Positions 8,630 to 14,996 of a stretch of 51,673 bases of DNA are shown in pieces (the first letter of the stretch is position 1; the number at the start of each line of letters is the position of its first letter). The position numbers were made by a program, and so were the translations under genes. The notes beneath the pieces are model-generated. The model was not told where the DNA came from. It saw only the letters and a list, made by a program, of their open reading frames with translations, and searched no databases. This stretch comes from Candidatus Scalindua sp. (GTDB taxonomy: Bacteria; Planctomycetota; Brocadiia; Brocadiales; Scalinduaceae): the NCBI GenBank assembly GCA_018670825.1, contig JABHIW010000164.1:1-51673 (forward strand). The letters run 5' to 3'.

Positions 8630-9427
8630 CTACTTTCTTTTGCTGTCACACCACTCCGGACATTCGCCGGAGTTATCTTGTAGCCGATATTGGTTGCTTC
8701 TGCACCACAAAATCAGGTTATAACGCTCACCGCTGGTAATTTCATTTGCGCCATGTCGGTGTAGACCTCTATGTAAAAGGGCACGCCCCACCTTGTGTGT
8801 AATTTCTACATACTCATGTGTTGATAGAAATGATGATTGCTGGCACATACGGCACAGCAATCCGTTAAAATAAATCTTCCCATCGGTAAATTCTCTCCCA
8901 AGACACACATTGAAGGTAACATCACTATCGTCGGAATGAAAATCGAGAGATTCATCTTTTCCCATTTTATATTCCACAACAAATCCGTGATGCTCGTCAA
9001 GCGAGTCTCCTCCAACATCGTTGAATAGCAGTGTTGATAACGGTGAAATGTATTCAGTCATAAGGCGGTTAAGAAAAGAGTCAAAACCGAAATCGTCAAG
9101 AATTGCTCCGTAGTTATTCATACTGTTTGGTCTCTGTATGGTAACTTGCTGTTTTACACACCATTCTTCAAACCACATAACTTCCTCTAATAATTGATTA
9201 CAAAATTCCGGTTTCAGGATATCAAATGAATAGATGCCCGGATGCTCTTCGTGTAATATCGGTTGTAATGCTTCCGGTGTATTAACCTGTATGGCCTGTA
9301 AAAATGAAGGAACAAAAATATCTTCATTTAAGGTATAGAGATGGTTATTCAAGGGGATATAGTTGTGTTGTACAAAGTTGCGATACTCACGCTGCATTTC
9401 ACAATATGCTTCGTATTCTCTGGTCAT
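8630..9427 (-). CDS. 2-oxoglutarate/Fe(II)-dependent oxygenase
   Basis: The 265-residue protein has the metal triad of the prolyl-hydroxylase-like superfamily. H-x-D occurs in DFHSDDSDVTFNVCLG at about 180-182, and the distal His in GRALLHRGLHRHGANE is followed by R in SGERYNLILW, the 2-oxoglutarate-binding position. The N-terminal 90 residues are helical and less conserved. Such enzymes hydroxylate protein or small-molecule substrates; the substrate is not inferable. GAAAGG lies 6 bases before the ATG. It sits alone on the minus strand between the FKBP gene and the palindromic repeat, more like eukaryotic P4Hc-type proteins than bacterial AlkB. Confidence 0.75.
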   Translation of the reverse strand: MTREYEAYCEMQREYRNFVQHNYIPLNNHLYTLNEDIFVPSFLQAIQVNTPEALQPILHEEHPGIYSFDILKPEFCNQLLEEVMWFEEWCVKQQVTIQRPNSMNNYGAILDDFGFDSFLNRLMTEYISPLSTLLFNDVGGDSLDEHHGFVVEYKMGKDESLDFHSDDSDVTFNVCLGREFTDGKIYFNGLLCRMCQQSSFLSTHEYVEITHKVGRALLHRGLHRHGANEITSGERYNLILWCRSNQYRLQDNSGECPEWCDSKRK

Positions 9428-9510
9428 GCAAAGCCTTTCAAGACGAGACCCTGAAATATGTTATCAACTGTTTATGGGTGATTTCTTTCCCGGTAAACAG
9501 GTCAGCCTCT

Positions 9511-9546
9511 GTTTCAAGCCGGCATAAGATTATACCGGCTTGAAAC
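9511..9546. repeat. Perfect hairpin between minus-strand genes
   Basis: GTTTCAAGCCGG (9511-9522) is the exact reverse complement of CCGGCTTGAAAC (9535-9546), with a 12-base loop. It lies between the ends of the FKBP and oxygenase genes' intergenic gap. No T-run follows on either strand, so it is not a classic intrinsic terminator. Confidence 0.65.
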
Positions 9547-9605
9547 GCAAAGCGATTAAACTCCTTTATATCAGCACTCTCAGGTCTGACTACCACCCAG
9601 AGGTT

Positions 9606-10322
9606 TTATGGAGATGTAATATCAAGCAGCTCAACCGTAAAGATCAAGGTCTGGTTAGGTCCTATGGTTGGCGGGGCATTAAGGCCGTAAGCCAAGCCGG
9701 AAGGAATATAAAACTCATATTTACTACCAACATTCATAAGTTGCACGCCTTCAGTCCACCCTTTAATAACTTGATTTAATCCAAACTCTGCCGGCTGATT
9801 ACGTTTGTATGAGCTATCAAACTCTGTACCGTCAATCAATGTGCCACTATAATGCACTTTAACCTTATCAGTCGCCTTAGGCTTAGCACCCTCTCCCTGA
9901 GTTATAACTTTGTACTGTAAACCGGAACCTGTCTCCTTAACACCAGGTTTCTTTTTATTGGCACCAAGAAAAGCCAGACCATTTCTGGTGTTTTCAGTAC
10001 CTTTAGACATTATTTCTGCTTGTGCTTTTTTCTGTGCCTTCTGCTGTTGAGCCGCCATAAAAATGTTAATCTCGGCCTCTGACATCGCAAGTTCGCCCCC
10101 CTTTACCATATCATCTAATCCTTTAGCAAATAGTTCTACATCCACTTCCAGTTCGCTCTTTTTACTATAGGTGCCAATTTGTGTACCAAGGATATAGCTA
10201 AACTGTTGAGACTCCGACCAGCCGGCTGCAGTACTTGCAGACTTAGCATCATCTTGCGCAGTAGTAATACCTGAAATAATAAACAGCATTAAAGCAGAAA
10301 ATAACATAATTCTCAGTTTCAT
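9606..10322 (-). CDS. FKBP-type peptidyl-prolyl cis-trans isomerase (Mip/FklB-like)
   Basis: The 238-residue protein has a Sec signal peptide (residues 1-22, ending TTAQ), a helical FKBP_N dimerisation domain (about 30-130, WSESQQFSYILGTQIG ... QQQKAQKKAQAE) and an FKBP_C catalytic domain (about 145-237). Catalytic-fold motifs are visible: KVHYSGTLIDGTEFDSS, VIKGWTEGVQLMNVGSKYEF, YIPSGLAYG and LIFTVELLDI. It catalyses proline isomerisation during folding of exported proteins in the periplasm. An AGGAG lies 7 bases before the ATG. It is monocistronic on the minus strand, and the length is normal for Mip/FkpA/FklB proteins. Confidence 0.93.
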   Translation of the reverse strand: MKLRIMLFSALMLFIISGITTAQDDAKSASTAAGWSESQQFSYILGTQIGTYSKKSELEVDVELFAKGLDDMVKGGELAMSEAEINIFMAAQQQKAQKKAQAEIMSKGTENTRNGLAFLGANKKKPGVKETGSGLQYKVITQGEGAKPKATDKVKVHYSGTLIDGTEFDSSYKRNQPAEFGLNQVIKGWTEGVQLMNVGSKYEFYIPSGLAYGLNAPPTIGPNQTLIFTVELLDITSP

Positions 10323-10755
10323 AATAAACTCCTAAAGTCCGTAATTTTAAATATAAAGTCTATAAACAAAGTACACCCATGTAAAAGCATAATTCATGAA
10401 CGCTCAGCCATCATATGATGGAGTTCGTCTTTATGATATGATAATTCGGTAGATGTAGAGCTATTTTAGAAATGTTAATGATGAAAATCAATAGCAAAAA
10501 CATTGGTAAAAAGCATCCTGGGAATGGGAGAATGAAATATTTCTGATGCAGGAGGAATGATCCAGCATTACATAAGTAGTTAAGTCCTCGGCGTTTTTTG
10601 TCCGGGGAAATAGGTGAAATTCGTGTCTAAATCCCTTAATCATAAATTAGTCTTTTCTCAAAGTAAAAAATTCTCCCTATCTGTCGATAATTAAATTAAC
10701 AGAATCGTATAGCGATTATGAAGAAATAAAAAAAGAAGGAAGTACTGAGGATATA
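10323..10755. other. Intergenic region with one core repeat
   Basis: This 433-base gap separates the divergent FKBP and small membrane protein genes and presumably holds both promoters. No coding pattern was seen. A reverse copy of the 24-bp core repeat lies at 10584-10607, and a short CATCATATGATG palindrome at about 10410. Confidence 0.5.
10584..10607 (-). repeat. Dispersed 24-bp core repeat, copy 2
   Basis: Reads GTCCTCGGCGTTTTTTGTCC then GGGG on the plus strand, so the core lies in reverse orientation. Confidence 0.8.
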
Positions 10756-11034
10756 ATGACTTATATGCAAAGAAGAAGCAAATCAAAGCAAATAGCTGCT
10801 AATCTTGTTGTTTACTCAATATCTGTTTTTCTTGGTACTGTTGCATTAGTTTTTTTCTATAACTTATGGAACAGTACAGTAGGGCATCTAATTATATTTA
10901 TGAGTCCGTATCTTATCTATATTGCCGGAAGTTATGGTTTGAGCCACAGGAAGAGGAAATTCACCACGGAGAAAAAGGAGAAATTAGCCACAGACTTCCC
11001 CGGACAAAAAGCGCCGAGGACTTTGCACAGATAA
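10756..11034 (+). CDS. Small two-helix membrane protein with repeat-derived tail
   Basis: The 92-residue protein has a basic N-terminus (MTYMQRRSKSKQ), two hydrophobic helices (about 14-36 and 42-62) and a basic cytoplasmic tail. A GAGGATATA site precedes the ATG. The last 25 codons run through the dispersed repeat family: TTEKKEKLATDFPGQKAPRT is encoded by the boilerplate repeat and the 24-bp core. The native C-terminus was therefore probably replaced by repeat sequence, or the gene ended near residue 66. Function unknown. Confidence 0.5.
   Translation: MTYMQRRSKSKQIAANLVVYSISVFLGTVALVFFYNLWNSTVGHLIIFMSPYLIYIAGSYGLSHRKRKFTTEKKEKLATDFPGQKAPRTLHR
10998..11021 (+). repeat. Dispersed 24-bp core repeat, copy 3
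   Basis: Sits inside a boilerplate repeat (CACCACGGAG ... GCCACAGACTT ... TGCACAGATAAATACAG). The 5-base word GACTT occurs on both sides (10993-10997 and 11019-11023), as if the core had been inserted with a short duplication. Confidence 0.8.
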
Positions 11035-11073
11035 ATACAGATTAAGGAATTTAGGAATTGACGAAAGACGAAC

Positions 11074-11130
11074 GTCAAAGCTCCATATTAATCCTTTGAC
11101 CACCATAACTTTAGGCACTTTAGTTCACTT
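11074..11130 (+). repeat. Dispersed intergenic repeat (TTAGGCACTTT family), short copy
   Basis: Contains CAAAG ... CTTTGACCACCATAAC and TTAGGCACTTTAGTTCACTT. Longer relatives lie at 11869-11933 and 13308-13398. This copy lacks the AACTTTAG piece and the GC-rich hairpin. Confidence 0.7.
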
Positions 11131-11175
11131 CACACTTGATTAATATTGTCTAACCTTATTCCCCAATAAGGCTGA

Positions 11176-11667
11176 CTACAATTTTTGTAACTTGTTTTTG
11201 TGACCCGACCACTTAGGCAGCTCGTCAGCAATGTCGATAATACACATACCATAGAAAATATGACACGTAGGTTTGAATTTTTCCGGGACTTTTGACGTAC
11301 CTCCAAAATCGAAGAGGGATGGAAACGCAAGCCACATATTGCGTCCTTCATCCGCTATGAGCGTACCGCACCGGGCACAGCTGACTTTACAGGGAAGGAT
11401 CCTTTCCTGTTTGTTCAACTCACTGTTATAAAAGTGCAGGTGCTCTATCCCTTTTGTTATCCTGACGTCGTGTTTGTGAAATATTGCTGCCCACTGCATA
11501 GGTGCACCATGCAATTTCTGGCATCCCAGGCAATGGCATATTTTTGCGTCAACAGGATCCGCACTCACTTCATATTCCACCGCATTGCAGAAACAGGTTG
11601 CCCGGTATTTTGCGGTAAAACCAGCATCCGCAATCGATGCGTATTCTTCTCCGAATTCTCTCGCCAT
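11176..11667 (-). CDS. GFA/CENP-V domain zinc protein
   Basis: From the ATG at 11667 the protein has 163 residues with the zinc-binding cysteines of the GFA fold: CFCNAVEY, ICHCLGCQKLHGAP and, further on, CARCGTLI. The C-terminal DIADELPKWSGH is typical of the family. GFA proteins are glutathione-adduct or structural zinc proteins; the prototype assists formaldehyde detoxification, but most members have no proven substrate. The frame can be extended to a TTG at 11736, but those 23 residues are encoded by the dispersed boilerplate repeat, so I prefer the internal ATG. No strong ribosome-binding site is visible for it. Monocistronic on the minus strand. Confidence 0.8.
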   Translation of the reverse strand: MAREFGEEYASIADAGFTAKYRATCFCNAVEYEVSADPVDAKICHCLGCQKLHGAPMQWAAIFHKHDVRITKGIEHLHFYNSELNKQERILPCKVSCARCGTLIADEGRNMWLAFPSLFDFGGTSKVPEKFKPTCHIFYGMCIIDIADELPKWSGHKNKLQKL

Positions 11668-11711
11668 AGTCTGAACCAGTTTATCGTTGAAAAGACCTAC
11701 CCACACAAAGA

Positions 11712-11788
11712 TGCGAAGAGCGCAAAAGAAAGACAAAAGAAATATTTATCCACAGATTTTCACTCCCCGGACAGAAGGCGCCGAGGAC
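11712..11788 (+). repeat. Boilerplate repeat with 24-bp core, copy 4
   Basis: GATGCGAAGAGCGCAAAAGA, then AAGACAAAAG and a TTATCCACAG stretch, form the common boilerplate repeat. The core (CCCCGGACAGAAGGCGCCGA plus GGAC) is at 11765-11788. Confidence 0.75.
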
Positions 11789-11868
11789 AAGGATAAAAAA
11801 CAGATACGAAAAATAAAAAACGAGAAGCAAGAATTATGATTTCATATTTGCGGTGAATATCTTTTTAC

Positions 11869-11933
11869 AACTTTAGGCACTTTAAACTTTAGTTCACTTC
11901 CCGCCCGGCCAAGCCGTTCGGACGGGTAGTCAC
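11869..11933 (+). repeat. Dispersed intergenic repeat (TTAGGCACTTT family)
   Basis: TTAGGCACTTTAAACTTTAG then TTCACTTCCCGCC, followed by a GC-rich hairpin (CCCGCCCGGCC / GGACGGG) and AGTCACTT. It lies at the 3' end of the 11968-12315 gene. The same module sits at the 3' end of the tag gene. Confidence 0.7.
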
Positions 11934-11967
11934 TTATTTTCCACTTTAGATGCCTGAGTAAACCATA

Positions 11968-12315
11968 TCAGTTCTGTGGATCATCAGTTTTACGGTCATT
12001 ACGCCAAAACTCATCTGCCATTGCATTAATTGTTATTTTGATAAGCTCTTCAACAGAACCAACTTCTTCTTTTAAGCTAGCGCCATCCTCATGATATTTG
12101 GTCAGCTCAGCAAAGATACCGTCTTTGTGCTTTTGTAAAATAGCATTATTCTGTTTTGTAAAATCATCTAACGCGGTAAAAATCGCATTCTTATACACTT
12201 CTTCATCCTTTGAGCCTGGATGTTTTCCTGCAAAGACAACCACGCAGTGTTGGAAAATACCGTTAATCATTCCTGCATAGGTGTCATATGTTCTCTTAAA
12301 TTTAATAGCTATCAT
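11968..12315 (-). CDS. Hypothetical protein
   Basis: 115-residue soluble, mostly helical protein starting MIAIKFKRTYDTYAGMINGI and ending in an acidic, charged tail. No motif or domain is recognised. GGGAGAG lies 6 bases before the ATG, which supports translation. Repeats flank it on both sides, but the gene itself is not repeat-derived. Confidence 0.6.
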   Translation of the reverse strand: MIAIKFKRTYDTYAGMINGIFQHCVVVFAGKHPGSKDEEVYKNAIFTALDDFTKQNNAILQKHKDGIFAELTKYHEDGASLKEEVGSVEELIKITINAMADEFWRNDRKTDDPQN

Positions 12316-12339
12316 AATTTCTCTCCCAATTCTATACGT

Positions 12340-12402
12340 GTTTTTCCGTGGTTAAATATCTCTTTTGCCTTTCCTTTGCGTCCTTCGCGTCTTTGCGGTG
12401 AA
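12340..12402 (-). repeat. Boilerplate repeat without the core
   Basis: On the minus strand this reads CACCGCAAAGACGCGAAGGA, then CGCAAAGGAAAGGC and a piece ending TTAACCACGG. It is the uninterrupted form of the repeat that elsewhere contains the 24-bp core, so it shows the state before insertion. Confidence 0.75.
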
Positions 12403-12418
12403 CAATTCTTTTTTCTAT

Positions 12419-12682
12419 CTATTCCCTTTCTAAATCAACAATCACACTATCTAACGTACTTCTCATGATATCTATATTCTCAGTTGTGACGTCAGTCGAC
12501 GTACGTGCCATTGCCTTGCCTGCAGCGTTCATAAATGCAGTATACTGTTTATCGCTATCCATTAACAGAGGTGCAACCCGGCTGACCCAATGCGCCAGCG
12601 CTGCCTGGTGTTCATATATTTCTTCTTTAGATCCAACAAGTTGAGTCTTTTTCAATGCTTCGAGTAATTCTTTATTATTCAT
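12419..12682 (-). CDS. Hypothetical small helical protein
   Basis: From the ATG at 12682 the protein has 87 residues (MNNKELLEALKKTQLVGSKE ...), helical, with no recognised domain. AAGGAGG lies about 9 bases upstream and decides for this start over a codon 10 residues earlier. The start overlaps the end of the secreted nuclease gene by 8 bases, so the two form an operon with coupled translation. A role linked to the nuclease is possible but unproven. Confidence 0.6.
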   Translation of the reverse strand: MNNKELLEALKKTQLVGSKEEIYEHQAALAHWVSRVAPLLMDSDKQYTAFMNAAGKAMARTSTDVTTENIDIMRSTLDSVIVDLERE

Positions 12683-13184
12683 CCCATAATCCTCCTTTTG
12701 TTTCCTCTGCATAGTTAAATGCGTTTAAAAACTTATCCTTATATTTAACATTGGGCGGTATCGTCTTAACAATAGCATATCCGGCCCTGACAATCTCCTC
12801 ATTTAACATCTTACCATTTGACAAATAAACATAGCATAACAGTCTTCCATACCTATCCATTTCCTTTATGTCGAACTCTATCGTTACAAAGTTTCCTCGT
12901 TTAATCAGACCATTTACATACGCTTTTGCCCTTGCACCCATTTCAACAATCGCCTCTATATCATGTTCGCTCATGTTTGCATCTTTCAATGCCTTCCTGT
13001 CTATTCTACTCTCAGGTGCATCTATGCCGATAAGCCTAACTCTTTTTTCAACTCCCCCGTAGAGAACCTGTATTACATCTCCATCTATTATCCTGGTAAC
13101 GAGAGTTTTTTGTTGAGCATATACGGATGAGGATACCAGGACGAGAACGAACACCAATGACAGGGCTTTTATGGATTTTCTCAT
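12675..13184 (-). CDS. Secreted thermonuclease (SNase-like)
   Basis: The 169-residue protein has a Sec signal peptide (1-23, ending VYA) and a staphylococcal-nuclease fold. The calcium and catalytic motifs are present: IIDGDVIQV with D34 and D36, RLIGIDAPES with R50, and DRYGRLLCYVY with its arginine. The C-terminal helix ends KGGLWDE. Enzymes of this family cut DNA and RNA with calcium; the signal peptide puts it in the periplasm or outside, where it may scavenge nucleic acid. It is the first gene of a two-gene operon with the 12419-12682 gene. The promoter region upstream is occupied by repeats. Confidence 0.9.
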   Translation of the reverse strand: MRKSIKALSLVFVLVLVSSSVYAQQKTLVTRIIDGDVIQVLYGGVEKRVRLIGIDAPESRIDRKALKDANMSEHDIEAIVEMGARAKAYVNGLIKRGNFVTIEFDIKEMDRYGRLLCYVYLSNGKMLNEEIVRAGYAIVKTIPPNVKYKDKFLNAFNYAEETKGGLWDE

Positions 13185-13240
13185 AATTAGATATCCAGGT
13201 TAAATAAGCAGTTATCCGTAGATTTGCTAAGAGTAATGGC

Positions 13241-13398
13241 TTTTCACCGCAGAGACGCTCCCCGGACAAAAGGCGCAGAGGACAAGAAGAGCGCAGAGAA
13301 AGACTAATGTCAAAGATCAATATTTATTCTTTGACCACCATAACGTTAGGCACTTTAAACTTTAGTTCACTTCCCGCCTAACAAACTGGCGGGCAAGT
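13241..13398 (+). repeat. Composite repeat: boilerplate, 24-bp core (copy 5) and TTAGGCACTTT module
   Basis: CACCGCAGAGACGC is followed by the core at 13260-13283, then AGAGCGCAGAGAAAGAC, then the TTTGACCACCATAAC ... TTAGGCACTTT module with a GC hairpin (CCCGCCTAAC / GGCGGG). If TCCCCGGACAAAAGGCGC is removed, the uninterrupted boilerplate GACGCAGAGGAC is restored. Confidence 0.8.
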
Positions 13399-13400
13399 AG

Positions 13401-13976
13401 TCACTTTAGTTTTTGTATTTCTTTGTATCGATAACAGTCCACAACATGATCATTAACCATTCCCGTTGCCTGCATATGCGCATAACAGATAGTAGGTCCC
13501 ACAAACGAGAACCCCCTTTTTTTCAAATCCTTGCTCATCGCTTCAGATACTTTTGTTGTAGCCGGGAGTTCCCGGGTAGACTTATACCGGTTGGTGATGG
13601 GCCTTCCATCAACGAATTGCCAGATATATGTGTCAAACGTTCCAAACTCCTTTCGGACTTCAAGAAATCTTTTGGCGTTATTTATTGCTGATGCTATTTT
13701 CAGTCTATTTCTAATTATTCCCTTGTCCACCAACAACGCCTCTATTTTCTTGTTGCCATACCGAGATATCTTCACGGGATCAAAGTTGCTGAATGCCTTG
13801 CGATAGTTTTCTCTTTTCTTTAAAACGGTTTCCCAGCTCAGGCCAGCCTGTGCGCCCTCCAGGATGTGAAACTCAAATAGCGTTCTGTCATCATGTACGG
13901 GCACCCCCCATTCATTGTCATGATAATCAATATAAAGCTGACTGGTAGTTCCCCAGTCACAACGTATTTTATCCAT
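13401..13976 (-). CDS. tag: DNA-3-methyladenine glycosylase I
   Basis: The 191-residue protein matches Tag over its full length. The zinc-snap residues are visible as C6, H19 in the Y-x-D-Y-H-D-N-E-W-G motif, and H/C in the C-terminal NDHVVDC. Family signatures: HDDRTLFEFHILEGAQAGLS with the catalytic-pocket Glu, and GFSFVGPTICYAHMQATGMV. It removes 3-methyladenine from alkylated DNA at the start of base-excision repair in the cytoplasm. It is monocistronic on the minus strand, and its 3' end abuts the TTAGGCACTTT repeat. Confidence 0.95.
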   Translation of the reverse strand: MDKIRCDWGTTSQLYIDYHDNEWGVPVHDDRTLFEFHILEGAQAGLSWETVLKKRENYRKAFSNFDPVKISRYGNKKIEALLVDKGIIRNRLKIASAINNAKRFLEVRKEFGTFDTYIWQFVDGRPITNRYKSTRELPATTKVSEAMSKDLKKRGFSFVGPTICYAHMQATGMVNDHVVDCYRYKEIQKLK

Positions 13977-14041
13977 AATTAATTTTTAAAAAAATGGATT
14001 GAATTATTTGTCAATAAGCCAGGATTGACACTCTAAGCCCC

Positions 14042-14590
14042 TTATAATTTTTGCTCTTTCCATATTATTGGATCAAACTCAACTGTTCGGTCGGCGTTGG
14101 CAATCCAGACATGTCTATCCTGAATAGTGCATTGCCATTCCATTGTTCGGTCTATCATTGAGGCCAAATCCTCCAAGGCTTTCGCGGGCAAACTTATTAC
14201 GGACAGATTTTTCAATAGGTTAAGTTTGGAACTTTTATTTTGCCACCAAATGGCGGAACTCCCTTCTTTATAGGTATAGATAATGACATGTTTTGAACGG
14301 GAGCATGCTTTACGCGTGCGTTTCTCATCAGCTTCGCCAAGTTCAATCCACAATTCAATAGCGCCTGTTAAATCATTTTGCCATATGGCAGGCTCATGCT
14401 TTGTATCAGTTCCTTTGGTGTTTAAGAGCCTTTCATGTGCATTTAGAGCAAGTGCCAATATTCGGGCAACTATATATATTCCCGTCTCAGGTGGTTGATG
14501 AGCTATAGTATACTTGTGTTCCTGATAATAGTTGCGGTCTAAGTCCGAAACGTTCAAGGTGACTTTCAATATATTTACTTTGAGTCCCAT
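14042..14590 (-). CDS. yaeQ: YaeQ family protein
   Basis: 182 residues matching YaeQ end to end: MGLKVNILKVTLNVSDLDRN, HPPET-like spacing, a DLTGAIELWIELGEADEKR stretch, WWQNKSSKLNLLKNLSV and the C-terminal MEWQCTIQDRHVWI. YaeQ has a PD-(D/E)XK nuclease-like fold; its role is not established, and early claims of a transcription link are weak. It is monocistronic on the minus strand, 65 bases upstream of tag. No strong ribosome-binding site is visible. Confidence 0.9.
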   Translation of the reverse strand: MGLKVNILKVTLNVSDLDRNYYQEHKYTIAHQPPETGIYIVARILALALNAHERLLNTKGTDTKHEPAIWQNDLTGAIELWIELGEADEKRTRKACSRSKHVIIYTYKEGSSAIWWQNKSSKLNLLKNLSVISLPAKALEDLASMIDRTMEWQCTIQDRHVWIANADRTVEFDPIIWKEQKL

Positions 14591-14996
14591 AGTTATTATT
14601 TATTTCCTAAAAATGCTACTCCGTATATTGGAGATTTTCGCAGAAGTTATGTAACATCAATAAGGTATTCTTCTATTAACGGGTTTTTAACCGCCGAAGG
14701 AGTGTACTGTTAAGGGCTTGCTAAAAACAGATTTGCATTTTAGCAGAAGTAGCTGCTAAATAAGAATGTTTTATGATGATTTGACGAAATTTTATTTTCG
14801 GTGTGTCAGTTCTGATGGCAAGACGGCTTCACAAGGTTAAGTCCTGGAATTTGCTATACAAAAATATGCAGGGATCATATTCTATTTCCTACAGGCTGTC
14901 CGAGAATATGTGCTACCAACACTTGATACCGTGAGTAATTATTAAAGTTGCTGAAATTTTAATAATAAGGAGAGACATGATGGATTGAATCATTTA
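14591..14996. other. Intergenic region, no gene seen
   Basis: 406 bases between yaeQ and the end of hsdR. I find no coding frame, RNA gene or copy of the local repeats. Short inverted words such as GCTAAAAACAGATTTGCATT / TTAGCAG at about 14720-14760 do not form a convincing hairpin. Confidence 0.4.

Noticed and set aside
9511-9546. Hairpin called as intrinsic terminator
   Set aside because: Neither strand has a T-run after the stem.
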